DNA of 64,000 nucleotides from Flavobacteriales bacterium (GTDB lineage Bacteria; Bacteroidota; Bacteroidia; Flavobacteriales_D; UBA2798): NCBI GenBank assembly GCA_019694795.1, contig JAIBBF010000002.1, positions 1 to 64,000 of the forward strand, read 5' to 3'. Shown piece by piece: positions 44,943 to 55,831 of this stretch (position 1 is its first letter; each line of letters starts with the position of its first letter). The notes under the pieces were generated by a model. It saw only the letters and a program-made list of their open reading frames with translations, ran no database searches and was not told where the DNA came from. The position numbers and the translations under genes were made by a program.

Positions 44943-47900
44943 TTATTCGATGATTAATTTAAACTGCTGCGAAGAATGTTCTGTTTTGATGTTCAACAGG
45001 TAAATCCCTTTTGCCAGTTGTTCCTGAATCACATAGTTTTTTTCCGTGATATTGTTTTTCCCAATAACCAGTTTTCCTTCTATGCTGTAAAGTTCTACAT
45101 CAAATTTTACAGCATTGTTGTTTCGGATCGTTACCAACTCAGTGGCGGGATTCGGATAAATGCTGAATTGAATTTGGTTGGAATTTTCTTCCACTTGGGT
45201 GGCATCAAGAACGGTAATACTTATCAGGCTTGAATCGTCGGGACAAACACCGTTGGATGCATATAGCCAAACATCATAGATGCCCGACTGCGTGAATTCG
45301 TGCCAGGGATCGCTGTCTGAAGAAAAAGTGCTGTCGCCAAAATCCCAATAATAAGATGTTGCGTTGTTGCTGGTGTTTTGCAGTGCCAAAAATGCATTGG
45401 GTAAATACAAGGTTGTTGCATTGACCGAAAAGCTTGCCGTAACCGGATCGACCAACGTAATATTTACGTTCTGCGTTAAGGTATCATTTCCGCCGGCTCC
45501 TAATGCAATCAGGGTAATTGTATAATTTCCGGTAGAAGGAACCATCACATTTGGGTGAGTGGATGTACTGCTGGAAGGGGATAAGCCGGGGAGCGACCAA
45601 TAAAATCCGTTGGCGAGTGTAGAGGTGTTGAACAGTTGTAAGGAATCGGATGAACAGGTTTGAATACTTCCTCCAATGAAACTTGCAATCGCCGGATCGG
45701 CTGGTTGAAGAACAATAAATCCGTCGGAACTGCTGATGGTCGATTTTAGTCCCGCTCCGTTAACCGATCGTACATTCACATAATAGGTGGTTCCGTAATT
45801 GAGCAGAAGGCCCGTAATGGTGTCGTTTAAGGCATTTCCTGCGTTGGACCAGCTATGCACACTCGAATCGCCAGGACTTAATCCTATACTATGTTCATAA
45901 TAACTTATTCCTGAATGCGCATCGTTTGCTACGCCCCAATTACAACTTCTGCTTAAATTTTCATTGGTGGTGTCGATATCTGAACTGATGCTTTCATTCA
46001 CAAATGCGGGATTAGAACCGGGTGTCCAGTCAATATTTACATTCTGCGAAACAGAATTACTCCAGTTGTTGGCATGATCATTTATGATGGAACGAATACG
46101 GCAGGAGGGATTTGCAGGACCATTGTTCTGATATCTGACCATGGAGGAAACATTTCCAATGGTAATTGATTCATTGGCGCTACGACTTTTATATACTTTT
46201 AAATCGTCGAACAATACATTCGTGTTTCCGGTTCGGATGGAAATTGAATTTCCGCTTTGTAAAGGAGATGGATCTGTCCATTGAGAAGCAAGGACATTAT
46301 TGACATAGGCTTTAATCTCGCCGGTAGATGGATCATAAGTAATTTTGTAATCGTACCAGGTGGAAGGAGCAATGGTGAAATCATCGTCGGTCATTAAGGT
46401 AAAGACATCATTCACCACTTCGTAAATCTGGCATTTGTTATTATCCACCCTGAAATAAACGAAATAAGAATTTCCGCGATTGGTCAATGAAGGATTGTCG
46501 CAAAAGAAATGCAATCCACTGCGACGGTTATTTCCGCTTCCTCCCATATTGGCTTGCCAGTGATAGAGGTAAGCATGAGTGGCATCTTGTGTAAGCGAGG
46601 TGTATAAATTTCCATTTCCCTGCGCTTCGTCGCTTTGATTAAGTCGTGCACTGGTAATATTCCATATTCCACTTTGATTGGTCCATTCGCTGTTGATGGC
46701 AACATCGAAGTTGTCGTTGAAAAATCCGTGTGTGGCATTGGCCCGCCATTCGCTGCCGTTATTATCCATCACCTGCCAGAATTTTTGATTCACACCTGAT
46801 CCCTGATCTGTATCGGTAAAATTACAATTGAAATTAGAAGTCTTCCAGCCATTGATGGATTGAATCTGAGTAACGGGATTAATATTATCCTGCGTGCATT
46901 GATAGGTGGCTACAAATCCCGGTGCTGTAGTTGCGCCATCACTAGTAAATTTTAAGGTGAGATGTCCACCACTACTCGTAATTGCCGCAGGAATGCTTGT
47001 GCCTGTAAATGGAGATCCGCTCACCTGAGGTGAAGCTGTGGTTGGACCATCGTACACATATAAAAAATCGTAATTGTTTTCGAGGTTAAAGGAGGAGAAG
47101 GTAAGTGTAATGGAGGTGGCGTTGGGTGGACTAATGGTGTAGGTGTAATTTTCTTTGTCGTAATAATTTTTAAACCGTCCTCCTCCGATATCGGTTAAGG
47201 TATCTGAACATGGAGAGGAATAACAATCGGTAAAATAATTGGCAATGGCGTTCCAGAAATCATTGTATCCGTCATCATAACCTAATGCCCAGATTCCCAT
47301 TCCTGCAATGCCGCGTTTATTAATAAAATCCAATCGTTTTTCCATTTCATTTCCTTCGGTGATGAAGCATTGTCGCCATCCGGAATTATTAAACACATAG
47401 GCCGCAGAAATACTTTCGTTTTCGAAATGACGATTGGCGGTAGAATAAAATCCGCTTGAATTGGTTTTTACATAGGTAAATGTTCGGCTAACTCCGCTTG
47501 CAGTTGCAGATGATGGAATGGCATTGGAAGAAGTTGCCCATTCTCTTCCGTAATAGGGAAGTCCTAATACTAATTTATTCGTTGGAACGCCTTTGTCGAG
47601 ATAATACGTAACACTTTTCGATAAGGTATAATTGTAGCTGGTGCTGAATTGGTATAAGGGATCATTGGGACCGGCAGTTGTACTACCGCTGTAATAATAA
47701 TCGTAACCCATGATGATAAAATAATCGACAGCCGACATATTGGCTACATCCAATGCATTGTTCCAATCGACACTATACAATACGGTGCTGACTTGTGATC
47801 CGGGTATGGCAGCGTGCATTTGATTGGACAAATCATTCATAAAATTCCGGAAGTTCGTTGCCTGAGCAGCGGGTAATCCCTCGAAATCGATATTTACGCC

Positions 47901-48392
47901 ATGCGCACCGCGTGATGAAATCAATGAAATGAGATTGTTGATGAGCGTTTGTTTTGCACTTGTATTGGTAAGAAATGTAGCGTGGTTGGAAAATAATGTA
48001 ACGCATAAATCTACCCGCACACCATTGGCAAGTGCATCGGTAACGGCTTGTGCAGTGGAAAAGCTATGTGTACTGATGGCATTTCCTGTTGAGGCATCCA
48101 GTTCATAGCTGAAATAACATAAATGCGAGAGCAAACTCCAATCGTAATTGCTTTGTAATCCATTACTCCAATAGGGATGCCATCCGTAAACAACTTTATT
48201 CAAATTGCAGGCGGCATGATTTATTCGGTCTTTAGCGAGCGGCTGATTCGCAATTTCATAATCCTCAGCGCTGAGTCCGGCTTGTGAATGAAGCTCAGAT
48301 TCTTCCTGGTGGATACTGATTTGTGCATGGGAAAAATAAGCATGCAGCATTATTCCTGCAAGGAAAAACGATCGCAATAAAACGTTATTCAT
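44943..48392 (-). CDS. T9SS-secreted GH18 chitinase-like enzyme
   Basis: The protein is 1149 aa from ATG 48392. After the signal peptide, a GH18 domain (about 60-400) opens VVYGWHPYWSNG and has GVNIDFEGLP with the catalytic Glu. A CUB domain (about 400-510), a LamG-like lectin-fold domain (about 565-730, NRRSGLHFFCDN), Fn3-type segments and PKD-like domains follow, then a type A sorting domain (IYPNPATELVTIRN). It likely hydrolyses chitin or other GlcNAc polymers outside the cell. Downstream of its catalytic domain it is a paralogue of the amidase gene it overlaps by 8 bp. Confidence 0.9.
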   Translation of the reverse strand: MNNVLLRSFFLAGIMLHAYFSHAQISIHQEESELHSQAGLSAEDYEIANQPLAKDRINHAACNLNKVVYGWHPYWSNGLQSNYDWSLLSHLCYFSYELDASTGNAISTHSFSTAQAVTDALANGVRVDLCVTLFSNHATFLTNTSAKQTLINNLISLISSRGAHGVNIDFEGLPAAQATNFRNFMNDLSNQMHAAIPGSQVSTVLYSVDWNNALDVANMSAVDYFIIMGYDYYYSGSTTAGPNDPLYQFSTSYNYTLSKSVTYYLDKGVPTNKLVLGLPYYGREWATSSNAIPSSATASGVSRTFTYVKTNSSGFYSTANRHFENESISAAYVFNNSGWRQCFITEGNEMEKRLDFINKRGIAGMGIWALGYDDGYNDFWNAIANYFTDCYSSPCSDTLTDIGGGRFKNYYDKENYTYTISPPNATSITLTFSSFNLENNYDFLYVYDGPTTASPQVSGSPFTGTSIPAAITSSGGHLTLKFTSDGATTAPGFVATYQCTQDNINPVTQIQSINGWKTSNFNCNFTDTDQGSGVNQKFWQVMDNNGSEWRANATHGFFNDNFDVAINSEWTNQSGIWNITSARLNQSDEAQGNGNLYTSLTQDATHAYLYHWQANMGGSGNNRRSGLHFFCDNPSLTNRGNSYFVYFRVDNNKCQIYEVVNDVFTLMTDDDFTIAPSTWYDYKITYDPSTGEIKAYVNNVLASQWTDPSPLQSGNSISIRTGNTNVLFDDLKVYKSRSANESITIGNVSSMVRYQNNGPANPSCRIRSIINDHANNWSNSVSQNVNIDWTPGSNPAFVNESISSDIDTTNENLSRSCNWGVANDAHSGISYYEHSIGLSPGDSSVHSWSNAGNALNDTITGLLLNYGTTYYVNVRSVNGAGLKSTISSSDGFIVLQPADPAIASFIGGSIQTCSSDSLQLFNTSTLANGFYWSLPGLSPSSSTSTHPNVMVPSTGNYTITLIALGAGGNDTLTQNVNITLVDPVTASFSVNATTLYLPNAFLALQNTSNNATSYYWDFGDSTFSSDSDPWHEFTQSGIYDVWLYASNGVCPDDSSLISITVLDATQVEENSNQIQFSIYPNPATELVTIRNNNAVKFDVELYSIEGKLVIGKNNITEKNYVIQEQLAKGIYLLNIKTEHSSQQFKLIIE

Positions 48393-51300
48393 GATCACTG
48401 ATCAGTATTTTTTGAATGAAAATTTCATTGTCAGATTCCAATCGCAATACATACACACCGGCAGAAATTGCAGAGGTATGGATGATGGCGGAAGTAGAAG
48501 GGAGGACGTAAGTGGAGATGAGTTGACCTTCCATATTGTACAGATCAATTTTTTTAAGCAGGTGCTGGTTGTTGGTGCTGATCATAATCTGGTTCAATTG
48601 CTGAACAATAGTGAAGTTGGATAAAGCAGTTTCATCAATGGCATTTGTTCCGATTACATGAATTATTTTTTGTGCGGTATCGGCCGGACAAGCATTGTTT
48701 ACACTGATAAGAACGGCAACATAATCTCCGGAATTTGTGTAGATGTGCCAGGGATTCATTCCTGAATTTCCGTTTCCATCACCAAAATCCCAAGTTGCAC
48801 CATTTGCATTTGAACTTAAATTGGTAAATCCTACAAAAGCATTCGGAAGATAAACCGTTGTATCGGTTACTGCAAAATCTGCAATAACAGGTTGCGATAC
48901 ATCCACGTTGATGCTCGAAATTAAGGTGTCTGCTCCACCCGGACCTGTTGCAATCAATTGTACGGTATAGGTTCCGGAAACAGAATAGGAAATATCCGGA
49001 TGAGTTTGTGTGGAGCTGGATGGTGATCCATTTTGAAAGGTCCAGCTAAATGTTGTTGCATCGCTGGAATTATTTTGAAAGTGAATTTGTTCACCGGCAC
49101 AAATAAAGGTGTTGCCATTTACATAATTGGCGTGCGGTGGATTGCTTGGTGTTTGTATTAGTACACCGTCGGAACTTACAACTCCTGAAATTAATCCTGC
49201 TCCGTTTTCTGCTTTTACATTTACAAAATAGGTGCTGCCATAATTGAGACTTAAGCCCTGAATGCGAACGGTATCATACCAGAAATTATCGGTCCAGTTT
49301 AATACATCAGTTGCACCTGCACTTGTTCCTACCGAATACCAGTATCGTGCAACGTCGGAATGCTGATCGAATGAATTGCTCCAGTTCGCTTGTAATTCAT
49401 TGGCATTGGTGCTGATGTCGATATCGGAGGCAGGACCATCATTTACATTACTCACATCAGAAGGAGCGGTCCAGTCTACATTGACATCCTGCCATGTAAT
49501 TGCGCTTAAATTTCCGGCATTGTCTGCAACAATCGATTTAATTCTTCCGGCAGGAGTAAGCGGATCCTGATTTTGATAACGCAAATCGCCGCTTGTACCT
49601 ACCGTTACTAATGCGGAACTTGCTCTTGAACGATAAATTTTAAGATTGTTTACCGTGTAAATACATTCTCCACTGCGAAAGGAAATATAATCGCCCGTTA
49701 CATGTGGTGTAGCATCGGTCCAGGTTTGTACGAGTGCATTGTCAATGTAAACCGTGTGCTTTCCGGTAATGCGGTCGTAAATGACTTTGAAATCGTACCA
49801 CTGATTGGCGTTAAAATTAAATGGGACTTCATCCACCAACGTGAATACATCATTTACTACATCGTACAATTGTACTTTGTCGTTATCGAGACGAAACCAA
49901 ACGAAATAAGAATTTCCTCTGTTGCTTAATGTGGCATCATCGCAGAAGTAATGCAATCCTGCTCTGCGGTTAGTTCCTGTGCCATCCATTTTTCCTGCCC
50001 AGTGGTAGAGATAACGATTCGATAATGATTGATTCAAATAAGCATACATATTTGTATTGCCATTGGTTTGATCGCTTTGCACTAATTCTCCGTTTACAAT
50101 ATTCCAGTTTCCACTCATGGTAAACCAGTCGGCATGGATATTCGGTAAATCAAAATTATCAGAGAAAAATCCGTTGTCTGCATTTGCTCTCCAATCACTT
50201 CCGTCATAATCGATCACTTGATAATATGATTTTTCAATTCCGGTTCCTCCCACATTGTCCTGATCGGTAAAGTTCACCGTAAAATTTTGTGTTTGCCAGG
50301 TGTTATTCACTATCACATTGGTACTCGGCGCAATATTATCGGTAGGAGGTGGAGGAGTTGCATTAGAGGTCCAACTCGCTGCCCATCCGCTTTGCGTGGT
50401 AGAACAGTCACTTCTGAATTCAATGGTTAATGCCGTATTGCCGGTCACCGTTCCCGGTGATGTGGTTCCTGTATAAACGCCAATGAGAGGAGCATTGATG
50501 CTGTTTCCATTGTAGATGTACATGTAATCCCAATTGGCTTCAATATTGAATGCGGTAAAGGTGAGCGTAACGGATGTTGCTCCGCTGGGTTGTATCACTG
50601 TAATTTTTCGTTCGTCGTCGGAATAATTATTTCCCGCTCCGCCGCTGTCGTAAAAATTTCCGCTGCTGCTTGTCACCGAGGTGATGGTCGGCGCATTATT
50701 GATTAAACGATAATACAATTCCCAATCCCAGTTTATTCCCGGATCGGTATGTGTTTGATTGGGGAAATGTTGGTGACCTTTAATTTTGGTACATCCGCCC
50801 AGTGTGTTGGTACCGGTGGAGGAGGGACCATAATAGGTTCTCAAAGGTGGAATTCCGTATCCCGAATTGCAGATATCGCGACTGAGATCTGCGGAGGCGT
50901 TGTATAAGGCAGTGGTGTACCATCCGGTTTGACTCACATACCCTTCGTGCTCATAACCGATGGTGTACGGATTTTCTGAACCTACGTGCCATGCTTTATT
51001 GGCTTCGGCTACCATTTGAGTTATTTGTCCGTCGCTCGATCTAACTACATAGTGATAGCTGACACTCGATGCACAGTTTTGTGCCCAGGAAATTGCTCCG
51101 GCATAAGTTCCCTGCACGGTGTGAATGGTAATGGCAGAAATCGCCGTTCCGTTTCTAGAACTGTAATTGCAAGTTGGGGCGGGTGTCCAAATAGCTGGAC
51201 CATATTCCGTACTTCTCAGATTTTTTTGAGTCACCTGGTATGGCTCACCCATTTCATTGGTGATGGCATGTTCTTCGAAGATGATTTTTCGCGCAGATAA

Positions 51301-51915
51301 AATTTTGTAGTTGTCGCCAAAATGTTTTTCAAGATTAATCTGAAAGGGCGTGAAATGAAATTCCTGTGCTTTATTGACATCGTTTAAGAATGAAAATATC
51401 TGATAAACCTGAATTTCGCGTGCTAAGTGATTGACCATTCCTGAATCGGGGATTTCCGATAATTCGTAAAGGACAGCAGCATGAAGTTCTGCATTGAATG
51501 GTTGGACTTTATTCTTATTCGATTTTTTTTTCTGATTTAAAATTGCTGAATATGCTTTTGCATACGCATCAACACACCATTGCGGTGAAGTAATGATTTG
51601 CTCGGCAGAATAGCCGGAGAGTTGACTAACCAACAATAAATTTTCTCTGAAATAGTTTTTGCCATCGAGGGTGAGTCCCATTATACCCCATGCTTTGGGA
51701 ATGCCCATGCAACTTTCTGCTTCATTGGCGTCAATATGATGCATTCGTGTATTGTTCCATGCCACCGCTTCGAGTATTCCTCTAGGAATTTCCGGATGCG
51801 ATTGATAAACGGCATCGAAATTTACAGCGGCGTTTTCATTGGTTAAAAGCTGTTGTTGGGAAAAACCAAACAACGTGATTTGCAAAAATGCAAAAAGGAA
51901 AATTGTTCTTTTCAT
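48385..51915 (-). CDS. T9SS-secreted N-acetylmuramoyl-L-alanine amidase
   Basis: The protein is 1176 aa from ATG 51915. A helical domain (about 30-240) precedes an Amidase_2 domain (about 240-400) with zinc-ligand and catalytic residues in ITIHTVQG, YEHEG and GHQHFPNQTHTDPG. A CUB domain, a LamG-like domain (NRRAGLHYFCDD), Fn3-type and PKD domains follow, then a terminal sorting-like segment. It cleaves the muramoyl-peptide bond of peptidoglycan, probably of other bacteria, outside the cell. It is the first gene of a pair with the chitinase-like enzyme. The open frame reaches 52008 without signal character. Confidence 0.9.
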   Translation of the reverse strand: MKRTIFLFAFLQITLFGFSQQQLLTNENAAVNFDAVYQSHPEIPRGILEAVAWNNTRMHHIDANEAESCMGIPKAWGIMGLTLDGKNYFRENLLLVSQLSGYSAEQIITSPQWCVDAYAKAYSAILNQKKKSNKNKVQPFNAELHAAVLYELSEIPDSGMVNHLAREIQVYQIFSFLNDVNKAQEFHFTPFQINLEKHFGDNYKILSARKIIFEEHAITNEMGEPYQVTQKNLRSTEYGPAIWTPAPTCNYSSRNGTAISAITIHTVQGTYAGAISWAQNCASSVSYHYVVRSSDGQITQMVAEANKAWHVGSENPYTIGYEHEGYVSQTGWYTTALYNASADLSRDICNSGYGIPPLRTYYGPSSTGTNTLGGCTKIKGHQHFPNQTHTDPGINWDWELYYRLINNAPTITSVTSSSGNFYDSGGAGNNYSDDERKITVIQPSGATSVTLTFTAFNIEANWDYMYIYNGNSINAPLIGVYTGTTSPGTVTGNTALTIEFRSDCSTTQSGWAASWTSNATPPPPTDNIAPSTNVIVNNTWQTQNFTVNFTDQDNVGGTGIEKSYYQVIDYDGSDWRANADNGFFSDNFDLPNIHADWFTMSGNWNIVNGELVQSDQTNGNTNMYAYLNQSLSNRYLYHWAGKMDGTGTNRRAGLHYFCDDATLSNRGNSYFVWFRLDNDKVQLYDVVNDVFTLVDEVPFNFNANQWYDFKVIYDRITGKHTVYIDNALVQTWTDATPHVTGDYISFRSGECIYTVNNLKIYRSRASSALVTVGTSGDLRYQNQDPLTPAGRIKSIVADNAGNLSAITWQDVNVDWTAPSDVSNVNDGPASDIDISTNANELQANWSNSFDQHSDVARYWYSVGTSAGATDVLNWTDNFWYDTVRIQGLSLNYGSTYFVNVKAENGAGLISGVVSSDGVLIQTPSNPPHANYVNGNTFICAGEQIHFQNNSSDATTFSWTFQNGSPSSSTQTHPDISYSVSGTYTVQLIATGPGGADTLISSINVDVSQPVIADFAVTDTTVYLPNAFVGFTNLSSNANGATWDFGDGNGNSGMNPWHIYTNSGDYVAVLISVNNACPADTAQKIIHVIGTNAIDETALSNFTIVQQLNQIMISTNNQHLLKKIDLYNMEGQLISTYVLPSTSAIIHTSAISAGVYVLRLESDNEIFIQKILISDHE

Positions 51916-52024
51916 AGGCAAGCTGAGGACGCAAAAATAGAATCCGTAAGCTTGTAAGTCAATAGAAATGGTTGTAAGTGGACGAAATGTTGATTTCTTT
52001 TCCTCCAAAACGATTTAGTGCGAT

Positions 52025-52645
52025 CTATTCCGGAGATTTGATAGGGAACACCATTCCGATTTTAATAATTAAAGGCGAGAAGGGGTAGGGCGAATCGCGG
52101 TCCTGAATAAAATCGTACATCAGTAAAAAGTAGGAGTAGGAATTATAGCCCATATCGCCGCGGTAACCGATTCCGGCGCATGCAACGGGAATGAATTTGC
52201 GTTCGAATTTTTGTTTCAGGTCGTTCCAGGCTTCGGTATTCAGTGTTTCTAATTCACCTTGTAACAAGAAAGAATTCCCCAATAAATAACGGGCAAAAAT
52301 ACTTCCTCCGTAAACGGAAGTGCTGTAGCTTATACCGTAATATGGATTTATTCCGCTAAAATATTTATAGGTTAATCCGATACCGGCAGATAACCGCGGA
52401 CTCAGATTATATCCGAAAATCGGACTGACATCGAGGTAATTTCCATAGGTGCCTAAAGATCCGGCCAGGTTTCCTCCCCAATAGCAACGTTCTGCAAATG
52501 AATAACCATCCAGTTCGGATTCTTTTTCTTTCTTGGCTTCTTCTTTTTTCTTTTCGTATTCCACATAATCGGGATTCCCTTCTTCCTGGGCCAAAGCAGG
52601 TTGAATAAGCAGGAAGGATAAGAACAGGGGAAGTATTGTTTTCAT
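52025..52645 (-). CDS. Exported outer-membrane beta-barrel-like protein
   Basis: The protein is 206 aa from ATG 52645, giving the signal peptide MKTILPLFLSFLLIQPALA. A charged linker (YEKKKEEAKKEKESE) precedes repeated aromatic amphipathic strands (LSAGIGLTYKYFSG, SVYGGSIFARYLLG). It ends in a strand and probably sits in the outer membrane. The function is unknown. It follows the lipoprotein gene by 37 bp on the same strand. Confidence 0.75.
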   Translation of the reverse strand: MKTILPLFLSFLLIQPALAQEEGNPDYVEYEKKKEEAKKEKESELDGYSFAERCYWGGNLAGSLGTYGNYLDVSPIFGYNLSPRLSAGIGLTYKYFSGINPYYGISYSTSVYGGSIFARYLLGNSFLLQGELETLNTEAWNDLKQKFERKFIPVACAGIGYRGDMGYNSYSYFLLMYDFIQDRDSPYPFSPLIIKIGMVFPIKSPE

Positions 52646-52682
52646 AGCAAGATGATGATATCTGGTATAACGAAAATCCGAT

Positions 52683-53978
52683 TTATTTATTGAATTCCAA
52701 TAAAATTTTTCGGATTGTATCGCTGCAGGTGTATTGCTGCAGGATGGCTCCATTGGTGTAGTCGATAACCGAATAGCTTTTATTGTTACCGGTGTGAATT
52801 TCTTCATTCACCGGATCGAATGCAATGTGTTGGATTTGAATGCTGTTATTGAAAAATCCGGAAATGTTGTTTTGATAACTGTAAAGCAAAATTCCGTTTT
52901 CATGCGCCAGACAGCTGAGATCAAAATCGATTGCAGTCAATTCGAGGACTCTGCCTGAAGCCAGGTTGTGTTTTAAACTGAGTATCGATTGATCAGGATC
53001 AAATTCATAAACCGCAGAAGTTGTGTTTTCATTGATAAACAAAATAAATTTTCCATTGGTGCACAATCGTCCATCCATTACTTCACCGCTTATGGAAGTC
53101 GAGAAAAAGGTTAATCCTGTATTGAGATTGTAAGCACTCAAATAGTGATTGCCGTTGCTTGTGTTTTCTTCATCACACAAAAGTGTGCGACCACCCGCAA
53201 TCATTTTTTTTGTTACGCGATTGGCTGGTTGACTGATGGTGTTTTCGATATTTCCTTCTCCATTATAAGCACGCATCTGTTGGTTGCCGAATGCTACCCA
53301 TAAAGCAGTTTCTTCACCGGAATAATTCATGCTTTGAAAATACTCGGTGGCACCTATATTTTGGTACAGCAACTGAAATGCATCACCAAAGGTGGAAGTA
53401 TGGAAGGCCTGTACGGGAAATCCGGAAACAGGGTGTACGGCAATTTGATGCGATGCATTGGAGATATAGGCCGATTTAATGGCGTGTGGAATCGATTTTT
53501 CAAAAATAAACGTCCCGTTGTCCAAACGAAAAATTTCAGGATTCGATTGACCGTAACAAAGGACATGGATCGCTTCTAACGCTTTTGGGATTTCGATGAG
53601 TTGTAATTGTCCGTATGCAGAAGAACTATTTACCCCATCGCTGGCGGAAACTTTTAATGTGTAGGTTCCGGAGGAAAGGTATAGCCCGTTCACTGCACAG
53701 GAGAAAGTCTCTCTGATTTCTTTTTGTCCGGGTTGCCAGATTTCACGAAAAGCGGTTTCACCTTGTGAATTGTAAATAGAAATGCTGAATTCTTCAATCG
53801 ATTGATCGTCCCGAATCTCCACATCTACCGGAATAGAAGCGGGGAGTTGGTAGGAACTAAGGTTGCCGGGACCATGTATTATCACCACCGGTGCCTGTTC
53901 GTCCTTATGCTTGGAACAGGAAATCAGGACTGTGCTTGCCAGGAGGCAGAGGCTGATACCGTGTGATTTCCATTTCAT
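52683..53978 (-). CDS. Lipoprotein with Ig-like domain and propeller-like repeats
   Basis: The 431-aa protein has a lipoprotein signal ending LISC. Residues 28-135 look like a DUF4625/PKD-type Ig fold (PVVIIHGPGN, GTYTLKVSASDG). The rest resembles a beta-propeller of about six blades (HQIAVHPVSGFP, NGKFILFINEN, QHIAFDPVNEEI). It has no catalytic motif and may be a surface sensor or adhesin. TATTTTAG ends 4 nt before its ATG. Confidence 0.78.
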   Translation of the reverse strand: MKWKSHGISLCLLASTVLISCSKHKDEQAPVVIIHGPGNLSSYQLPASIPVDVEIRDDQSIEEFSISIYNSQGETAFREIWQPGQKEIRETFSCAVNGLYLSSGTYTLKVSASDGVNSSSAYGQLQLIEIPKALEAIHVLCYGQSNPEIFRLDNGTFIFEKSIPHAIKSAYISNASHQIAVHPVSGFPVQAFHTSTFGDAFQLLYQNIGATEYFQSMNYSGEETALWVAFGNQQMRAYNGEGNIENTISQPANRVTKKMIAGGRTLLCDEENTSNGNHYLSAYNLNTGLTFFSTSISGEVMDGRLCTNGKFILFINENTTSAVYEFDPDQSILSLKHNLASGRVLELTAIDFDLSCLAHENGILLYSYQNNISGFFNNSIQIQHIAFDPVNEEIHTGNNKSYSVIDYTNGAILQQYTCSDTIRKILLEFNK

Positions 53979-54167
53979 GTATCTAAAATAGCGGATTTTG
54001 TTGTATTTTTAGACTTACGTTCCTGATGCGACTACAGATTTTGTGACGAATGAAGGCTGGTTTAGTCGTTGGGTAATCAACAATTGTTGATAAGCTCTGT
54101 TAAAAGCTTTTCAGAAACAAAAAATTTATGAACGAAGTCGTTGCTGATTGAACGATATTTTTGGGCT

Positions 54168-55772
54168 ATGGATGAACAGAAAGATATAAAAACAGAACAG
54201 CGCAGAGGAGCCTCTCGTCCGAAGAGCATTGGTACTATAAATGTGGATGGTGGAAAATTACCTCCTCAGGCTTTGGATTTGGAGGAGGCCGTGTTGGGTG
54301 CCATGATGCTGGAGAAAAATGCAGTAAATGATGCGATCGATATTTTAAAACCCGAATCCTTTTACAAAGAAGCGCATCAAAAAATATTTGCAGCCATTAC
54401 TGAATTATTTCAGAAGTCGCAACCAATCGATATTCTCACTGTAACGGCAACATTGCGCCAGAAGGGTGAACTGGATATTGTTGGAGGTCCCTTTTATATT
54501 TCTCAATTAACCAATCGCGTTGCTTCTGCAGCCAATGTGGAATACCATGCGCGGATTATTTCTCAGAAACATATTTTGCGTGAACTCATTCGTATTTCTT
54601 CGGAGACCATTAAGGATGCTTATGAAGAAACTACTGATGTATTCGATTTAATGGATGCCACCGAGGGTGAATTGTATAAAGTTACCCAGGGAAATATTCG
54701 TCGCGATTATGAATCGATGGATAAATTAATCCTTCAGGCCATTGATGAAATTGAAAAGGCCAAAGGACATATGGATGGTATCAGTGGTGTTCCAACCGGA
54801 TTCACGGAACTGGATCGTGTTACCTCAGGCTGGCAACGTTCCGACATGGTAGTTATTGCTGCTCGTCCGGGTATGGGTAAAACCGCTTTCGTTTTATCGA
54901 TGGCCAGAAATACTGCGGTTCAATTTAATCAACCGGTTGCCGTATTCTCGCTGGAGATGTCGGCCCTGCAGTTGGTGAATCGTTTGATTGCTTCCGAAAC
55001 TGAATTGCCTGCCGATAAATTACGTAAGGGAAATCTGGCAGAGCATGAATTACAACAATTGCATTCGCGCATTAAAAAATTATCGGAAGCACCGATTTTT
55101 ATTGATGATACCCCGGCACTTTCCATTTTCGAATTGCGTGCAAAGGCGCGCCGGTTGGTGGGGCAGCATGGAGTTAAATTAATCATTATCGACTACCTGC
55201 AATTAATGACGGCCGGTGGTGAAGGAAAAGGAAACCGCGAGCAGGAAATTTCTACGATTTCGAGAAGTATAAAATCCATTGCCAAAGAATTGGATGTTCC
55301 GGTTATTGCACTTTCGCAGCTTTCCCGTTCGGTGGAAACACGTGGAGGCGATAAACGTCCGATGCTTTCTGACCTTCGTGAATCGGGTGCAATTGAACAG
55401 GATGCGGATATCGTTTGCTTTATTTACCGTCCCGAATACTACGGTATCACGGAAGATGAAAAAGGACAATCACTTCACGGCGTGGGTGAAATCATTATTG
55501 CAAAACACCGTAATGGTTCACTGGAAAATGTGCAATTGAAATTCGTTGGACAATTCGCCAAATTCGATAATCTCGATTCCTTCCAGTTCGAAGATAATTA
55601 CGCTGCCAATAACATGATGCCTAATACCGACTTCGATGGCGGTACCGGACAGAAAACCCCAACTACTAACGTGATTAAACGGAGTAAGATGGATGATCTG
55701 AACGATGATGAAGACTTTGATATTGGTTTTGGTCCCATGAAGCCTGGTGGATTTGAACCGGATCCGTTCTAA
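54168..55772 (+). CDS. dnaB: Replicative DNA helicase DnaB
   Basis: The protein is 534 aa from ATG 54168. The N-terminal DnaG-interacting domain (about 30-150) begins QALDLEEAVLGAMMLEKNAV. The RecA-like helicase core has GVPTGFTELDRVTSGW, Walker A ARPGMGKT near residue 230, and LIIIDYLQLM. An aspartate-rich tail follows. It unwinds DNA at the fork. TATTTTTG (54156-54163) ends 4 nt before this ATG, which sets the start; nine earlier codons in frame lie upstream of the expected transcript start. Confidence 0.97.
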   Translation: MDEQKDIKTEQRRGASRPKSIGTINVDGGKLPPQALDLEEAVLGAMMLEKNAVNDAIDILKPESFYKEAHQKIFAAITELFQKSQPIDILTVTATLRQKGELDIVGGPFYISQLTNRVASAANVEYHARIISQKHILRELIRISSETIKDAYEETTDVFDLMDATEGELYKVTQGNIRRDYESMDKLILQAIDEIEKAKGHMDGISGVPTGFTELDRVTSGWQRSDMVVIAARPGMGKTAFVLSMARNTAVQFNQPVAVFSLEMSALQLVNRLIASETELPADKLRKGNLAEHELQQLHSRIKKLSEAPIFIDDTPALSIFELRAKARRLVGQHGVKLIIIDYLQLMTAGGEGKGNREQEISTISRSIKSIAKELDVPVIALSQLSRSVETRGGDKRPMLSDLRESGAIEQDADIVCFIYRPEYYGITEDEKGQSLHGVGEIIIAKHRNGSLENVQLKFVGQFAKFDNLDSFQFEDNYAANNMMPNTDFDGGTGQKTPTTNVIKRSKMDDLNDDEDFDIGFGPMKPGGFEPDPF

Positions 55773-55831
55773 GCAACATTTGGCATAATTTTTCGTTTTA
55801 ATACACCATGCTTGCTTCCATAAATAATACG

